Assembly: GCA_003973585.1 (NCBI GenBank) | Contig: QNYN01000123.1 | Coordinates: forward strand, 1-9,701 | Length of the DNA: 9,701 nucleotides | DNA from: Fusobacteriota bacterium | Lineage (GTDB): Bacteria; Fusobacteriota; Fusobacteriia; Fusobacteriales; Fusobacteriaceae | Reading direction: 5' to 3' | Part shown: positions 6,632 through 9,701 of the stretch, piece by piece | Layout: every line of letters starts with the position of its first letter | Numbering within the stretch: the first letter of the stretch is position 1 | Notes under the pieces: generated by a model | Told to the model about the DNA's origin: nothing | Database searches by the model: none | What the model saw: only the letters and a program-made list of their open reading frames with translations | Position numbers and translations under genes: made by a program

Positions 6632-8443
6632 GTGAATATAAAAAATATAGCTATTATAGCTCATGTAGACCACGGAAAAACAACTTTAGTAGATGCAATG
6701 TTAAGACAATCAGGTGTTTTCGGTGAAAGAGAAGAACTTGTTGAAAGAGTAATGGATTCAAATGACATCGAAAAAGAAAGAGGAATTACAATATTATCAA
6801 AAAATGCCTCATTAGATTTTGGTGGATATAAAATAAATATTGTTGATACTCCAGGACATGCTGACTTTGGTGGAGAAGTTCAAAGAATATTAAAAATGGT
6901 TGATTCTGTATTATTATTAGTTGACGCTTTTGAAGGTGTAATGCCTCAAACTAAATATGTTTTAAAACAAGCATTAGAACATGGGTTAAGTCCAATTGTT
7001 GTAGTAAATAAAATTGATAGACCAAACTCTACTCCTGAAGAAGTTGTAGATTTAGTATTTGATTTATTTGTTGAATTAGGAGCTAATGATCATCAATTAG
7101 AATTCCCAGTTTTATATGCTTCTGCTAAAAACGGATTTGCTAAATATGAATTAGATGACGAAGATAAAAACATGCAACCTTTATTTGAAACAATAGTAGA
7201 ACATGTAAAAGACCCTGAAGGAGATCCTGAAGCTCCATTACAAATGTTAATAACTAATATTTCTCCAGATAACTATGTTGGTAAATTAGCAACTGGAAGA
7301 ATCCATAATGGTGTTTTAAGAAAAAATCAAGAAGTTACTCTTATCAAAAGAGATGGTGAATTAGTAAACTTTAAAGTTACTAGAATTTTTGGTGCTAAGG
7401 GAATGGAAAGAACTGAATTAGAAGCAGCTGTTTGTGGCGATATCGTAACTATTGCTGGAACTGAAAAATTTGATATAGGTGAAACTGTTGCTGATAGAGA
7501 TAAACCTATGGCATTACCTCTTATTGATATAGACGAACCTACACTAGCTATGACATTTATGGTAAGTACTTCTCCATTTGTTGGAAGAGAAGGTAAATTT
7601 GTTACATCTAGAAATATATATGATAGATTAATGAGTGAAGTTGAGCATAATGTAAGTATGAAAGTAGAAAGAACTGAATCTGCTGATGCATTTACTGTAA
7701 AAGGTAGAGGAGAACTTCAATTATCTATTTTAATAGAAAATATGAGAAGAGAAGGTTTTGAATTACAAGTTGCTAAACCTCAAGTAATTATGAAAGAAAT
7801 TGATGGTGTTAAATGTGAACCTATCGAATTAGCTATAATTGATGTTGCTGACGAATTTACTGGTGTTGTAATTGAAAAATTAGGTATCAGAAAAGGTGAA
7901 ATGTTAAATATGGTTCAAGGTAGTGACGGATATACAAGAATGGAATTCAAAGTACCTGCAAGAGGACTTATTGGATTTAGAAATGAATTCTTAACTGAAA
8001 CTAGAGGTACTGGTATATTAAATCATTCATTTTATGAATATGAAGCATATAAAGGAGAAGTTCCTACAAGATCTAGAGGAGTATTAATCTCTATAGATAC
8101 AGGAACTACAACTGCTTATTCTTTAGGAAATGTTCAATCTAGAGGAACTTTATTTGTTAATCCTGGATTAGAAGTTTATGAAGGAATGATCATTGGGGAA
8201 CACTCAAGAGAAAATGATTTAACTGTTAATGTAACTAGAGGAAAGCAATTAACTAATATGAGAGCATCTGGTACAGACGCTGTTACAAAATTAGCTCCAG
8301 CTAGAGAATTTACATTAGAACAAGCATTAGAGTATATTGCTGATGATGAATTAGTAGAAATTACTCCTACAAGTATTAGAATGAGAAAGAAACTTTTATC
8401 TGAAGGTGAAAGAAAAAGAGCTGCAAGAGGAACAACTAGATAA
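6632..8443 (+). CDS. typA: Ribosome-associated translational GTPase TypA/BipA
   Basis: This 603-residue GTPase of the EF-G-like superfamily (E. coli BipA has 607) binds the 70S ribosome and is linked to 50S assembly and stress or low-temperature growth. The G motifs are complete: G1 AHVDHGKTT (10-18), G2 RGITI (50-54), G3 DTPGH (72-76), G4 NKID (126-129), G5 SAK (164-166). A beta-barrel domain 2 (about 200-290) follows, then EF-G-like domains III and V including GRGELQLSILIENMRREG, and the BipA-specific C-terminal domain with the basic tail RMRKKLLSEGERKRAARG. The start is GTG. It lies 53 bases after rarA with no terminator between them, so it may be co-transcribed. A weak TTGTGG/GATAAT pair (6552-6557, 6574-6579; 16-bp spacer) at the end of rarA could be a local promoter. 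A bidirectional terminator follows the stop. Confidence 0.97.
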   Translation: MNIKNIAIIAHVDHGKTTLVDAMLRQSGVFGEREELVERVMDSNDIEKERGITILSKNASLDFGGYKINIVDTPGHADFGGEVQRILKMVDSVLLLVDAFEGVMPQTKYVLKQALEHGLSPIVVVNKIDRPNSTPEEVVDLVFDLFVELGANDHQLEFPVLYASAKNGFAKYELDDEDKNMQPLFETIVEHVKDPEGDPEAPLQMLITNISPDNYVGKLATGRIHNGVLRKNQEVTLIKRDGELVNFKVTRIFGAKGMERTELEAAVCGDIVTIAGTEKFDIGETVADRDKPMALPLIDIDEPTLAMTFMVSTSPFVGREGKFVTSRNIYDRLMSEVEHNVSMKVERTESADAFTVKGRGELQLSILIENMRREGFELQVAKPQVIMKEIDGVKCEPIELAIIDVADEFTGVVIEKLGIRKGEMLNMVQGSDGYTRMEFKVPARGLIGFRNEFLTETRGTGILNHSFYEYEAYKGEVPTRSRGVLISIDTGTTTAYSLGNVQSRGTLFVNPGLEVYEGMIIGEHSRENDLTVNVTRGKQLTNMRASGTDAVTKLAPAREFTLEQALEYIADDELVEITPTSIRMRKKLLSEGERKRAARGTTR

Positions 8444-8444
8444 T

Positions 8445-8472
8445 AAAAAACCTCCCTAAGGGAGGTTTTTTT
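8445..8472. terminator. Bidirectional rho-independent terminator between typA and the convergent transporter gene
   Basis: CCTCCC (8451-8456) and GGGAGG (8460-8465) form a GC-rich stem around TAA. It is flanked by six A residues (8445-8450) and seven T residues (8466-8472), so it works as a terminator on either strand. It starts one base after the typA stop, and the T tract overlaps the minus-strand stop codon at 8471-8473. Confidence 0.92.
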
Positions 8473-9701
8473 ATATATTCATTATTTCTACTACTGTTAA
8501 AATATGGTCGCTTAAACGTCTATAGTGGTTTAAAATATCCATATGCCCTGTTCCTAACATAGGGTTTTGATTTTTTTCTGCCATTCTGTCTAAATGACTC
8601 TTTCTAGCTTCTCTATACAAAGTCGTTATTTTAGAAGCTTTTTTTACTGCTTCTTTTGTTATATCTACATTTCCTGTTTTATATGCAGTTTTTACCATAT
8701 CAAAGAATTCTACTACCTCATTATGAAGTGTAAATATATCTTTTTTCTTTCTCGGGCTAAGTGCTAAATCATTATTTTTTAATCTAGAATATATTTTCAT
8801 AATTCTTTCTAAATAATCTGTTAAAGATTCATATTGATCACATATTGCTATATTTTTTCTAGTAGTAATTATTTGATGATGTTCTAAATCTAAACTTAAT
8901 AATTCACTATTTATCGTAGCAATTTCACCTTGAACTAAATCTATTTTATTTTCAATTTCAAAGACTTTCATAACTTCTTCTGAATCAGGTGATAAATCTT
9001 TTTCTATAACTTTTTTTACATTACTCAAAGATATATCGATATCATCAGCAATAGAAATCAATTCTTCTTTTGTTTGTTCTATGGCAAGAGTTGGAGTTTC
9101 TATCATTCTCATATCCAAATGAGTATATTTTTGTATTTTTTCATCATCATCTGGAATTATTTTATTTAAGAAATTAGCTAATGGTGTTAGTAAAAATATA
9201 AATATAATTGCATTGGTAACATTAAATATTGTATGGGCTGCTGCTAAAAAACCACTTATATTTACGCTTGGATCTACTATATGAGCAATCATATTTGTAT
9301 ATAAGCCATAAATTGGTAATACCCACATCAAACCAACTACATTTATAATCGTATGAGCATAAGCTGCTCTTTTTGCATTTGCTTTAGCTCCAAAAGATGC
9401 TAAGAATGCAGTAATTGTAGTACCAACATTAAGTCCCATTACAATAGCTACACCAGTTTGAGCATCTATTAATCCTTGACTAGCTAACATAATAGTTATT
9501 CCTAAAGTAGCTGCTGAAGCTTGAACAACTGCCGTTAATAAAGCTCCTACTATTGCTACTAAAAATGCACTTCCAACACTTGTTACATGGAACTTTTGAA
9601 ACATTTCTATAAACCCTGGCATAGCTCTTAGTGGTTCAAATCCATTTTTCATTAATTCCATACCAAAGAATATTAATCCTATTCCCATCATTAACTTAGC
9701 T
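8471..9701 (-). CDS. Na/Pi-cotransporter family protein with PhoU-like domain, 5' partial
   Basis: A sodium-dependent phosphate transporter of the NaPi-II/NptA/YjbB type in the cytoplasmic membrane. The frame stays open past the window end (codons for A-K-L precede the MM at 9691), so the internal ATG there is not the true start. Family members are about 540-600 residues; the first transmembrane repeat is missing from view. Numbering from that internal Met, a hydrophobic segment opens the visible part. The second Na_Pi_cotrans repeat follows, with TAVVQASAAT (Q57) in place of the common QSSSAT, then GLNVGTTITAFLASFG and further membrane segments to about 175. From about 200 to 406 there is a soluble, helical, charged PhoU-like domain thought to regulate transport. 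Transcription is convergent with typA and the stop lies in the shared terminator. The Na/Pi family assignment is solid; the exact substrate is inferred, and some relatives mainly export phosphate. Confidence 0.88.
   Translation of the reverse strand, partial: AKLMMGIGLIFFGMELMKNGFEPLRAMPGFIEMFQKFHVTSVGSAFLVAIVGALLTAVVQASAATLGITIMLASQGLIDAQTGVAIVMGLNVGTTITAFLASFGAKANAKRAAYAHTIINVVGLMWVLPIYGLYTNMIAHIVDPSVNISGFLAAAHTIFNVTNAIIFIFLLTPLANFLNKIIPDDDEKIQKYTHLDMRMIETPTLAIEQTKEELISIADDIDISLSNVKKVIEKDLSPDSEEVMKVFEIENKIDLVQGEIATINSELLSLDLEHHQIITTRKNIAICDQYESLTDYLERIMKIYSRLKNNDLALSPRKKKDIFTLHNEVVEFFDMVKTAYKTGNVDITKEAVKKASKITTLYREARKSHLDRMAEKNQNPMLGTGHMDILNHYRRLSDHILTVVEIMNI

Overview
The window is a 9.7 kb, strongly AT-rich bacterial segment carrying mostly housekeeping genes. 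The best guess at the source is a member of Fusobacteriota. The supporting signs are very low GC with A/T-ending codons, a Gram-positive-type PolC replicase, a small lipoprotein with a MKK...LAAC signal, purine-rich Shine-Dalgarno sites, and an RTX-type repeat that points to a Gram-negative secretion system. A low-GC Firmicute cannot be excluded from the sequence alone. No tRNA, rRNA, CRISPR array, insertion sequence or phage gene was seen.

Layout. Positions 1-146 hold five 27-bp tandem units encoding an RTX calcium-binding nonapeptide array on the + strand. The array stops abruptly. From about 147 the DNA becomes the reverse complement of a small lipoprotein gene (107-394, minus), which resembles eukaryotic stefins (family I25 cystatins) and appears to lack its C-terminal half. 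A 183-bp divergent intergenic region (395-577) separates it from polC (578-4936, +). secG follows (5007-5231, +) with its own promoter and a rho-independent terminator. Next come rarA (5337-6578, +), whose promoter lies almost on top of the start codon, and typA/bipA (6632-8443, +). A bidirectional terminator (8445-8472) ends typA and also the convergent Na/Pi-cotransporter gene (8471 to beyond 9701, minus), whose N-terminal half lies outside the window.

How the genes relate. PolC is the replicative polymerase with built-in proofreading. RarA is an AAA+ ATPase acting at stalled forks. SecG is a translocon subunit. TypA is a ribosome-associated GTPase. The last gene is a phosphate/sodium transporter with a PhoU-like domain. 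They share basic growth functions but not one pathway, and the promoters and terminator suggest separate units: polC, secG, rarA with possible read-through into typA, and the transporter.

Most worth a second look are: the junction near 146-147 that breaks both an RTX array and a stefin-like gene; the stefin-like bacterial lipoprotein itself; a PolC PHP domain in which several expected metal ligands look replaced while the inserted exonuclease is intact; and the near-leaderless architecture of rarA. I see no convincing new multi-gene system.
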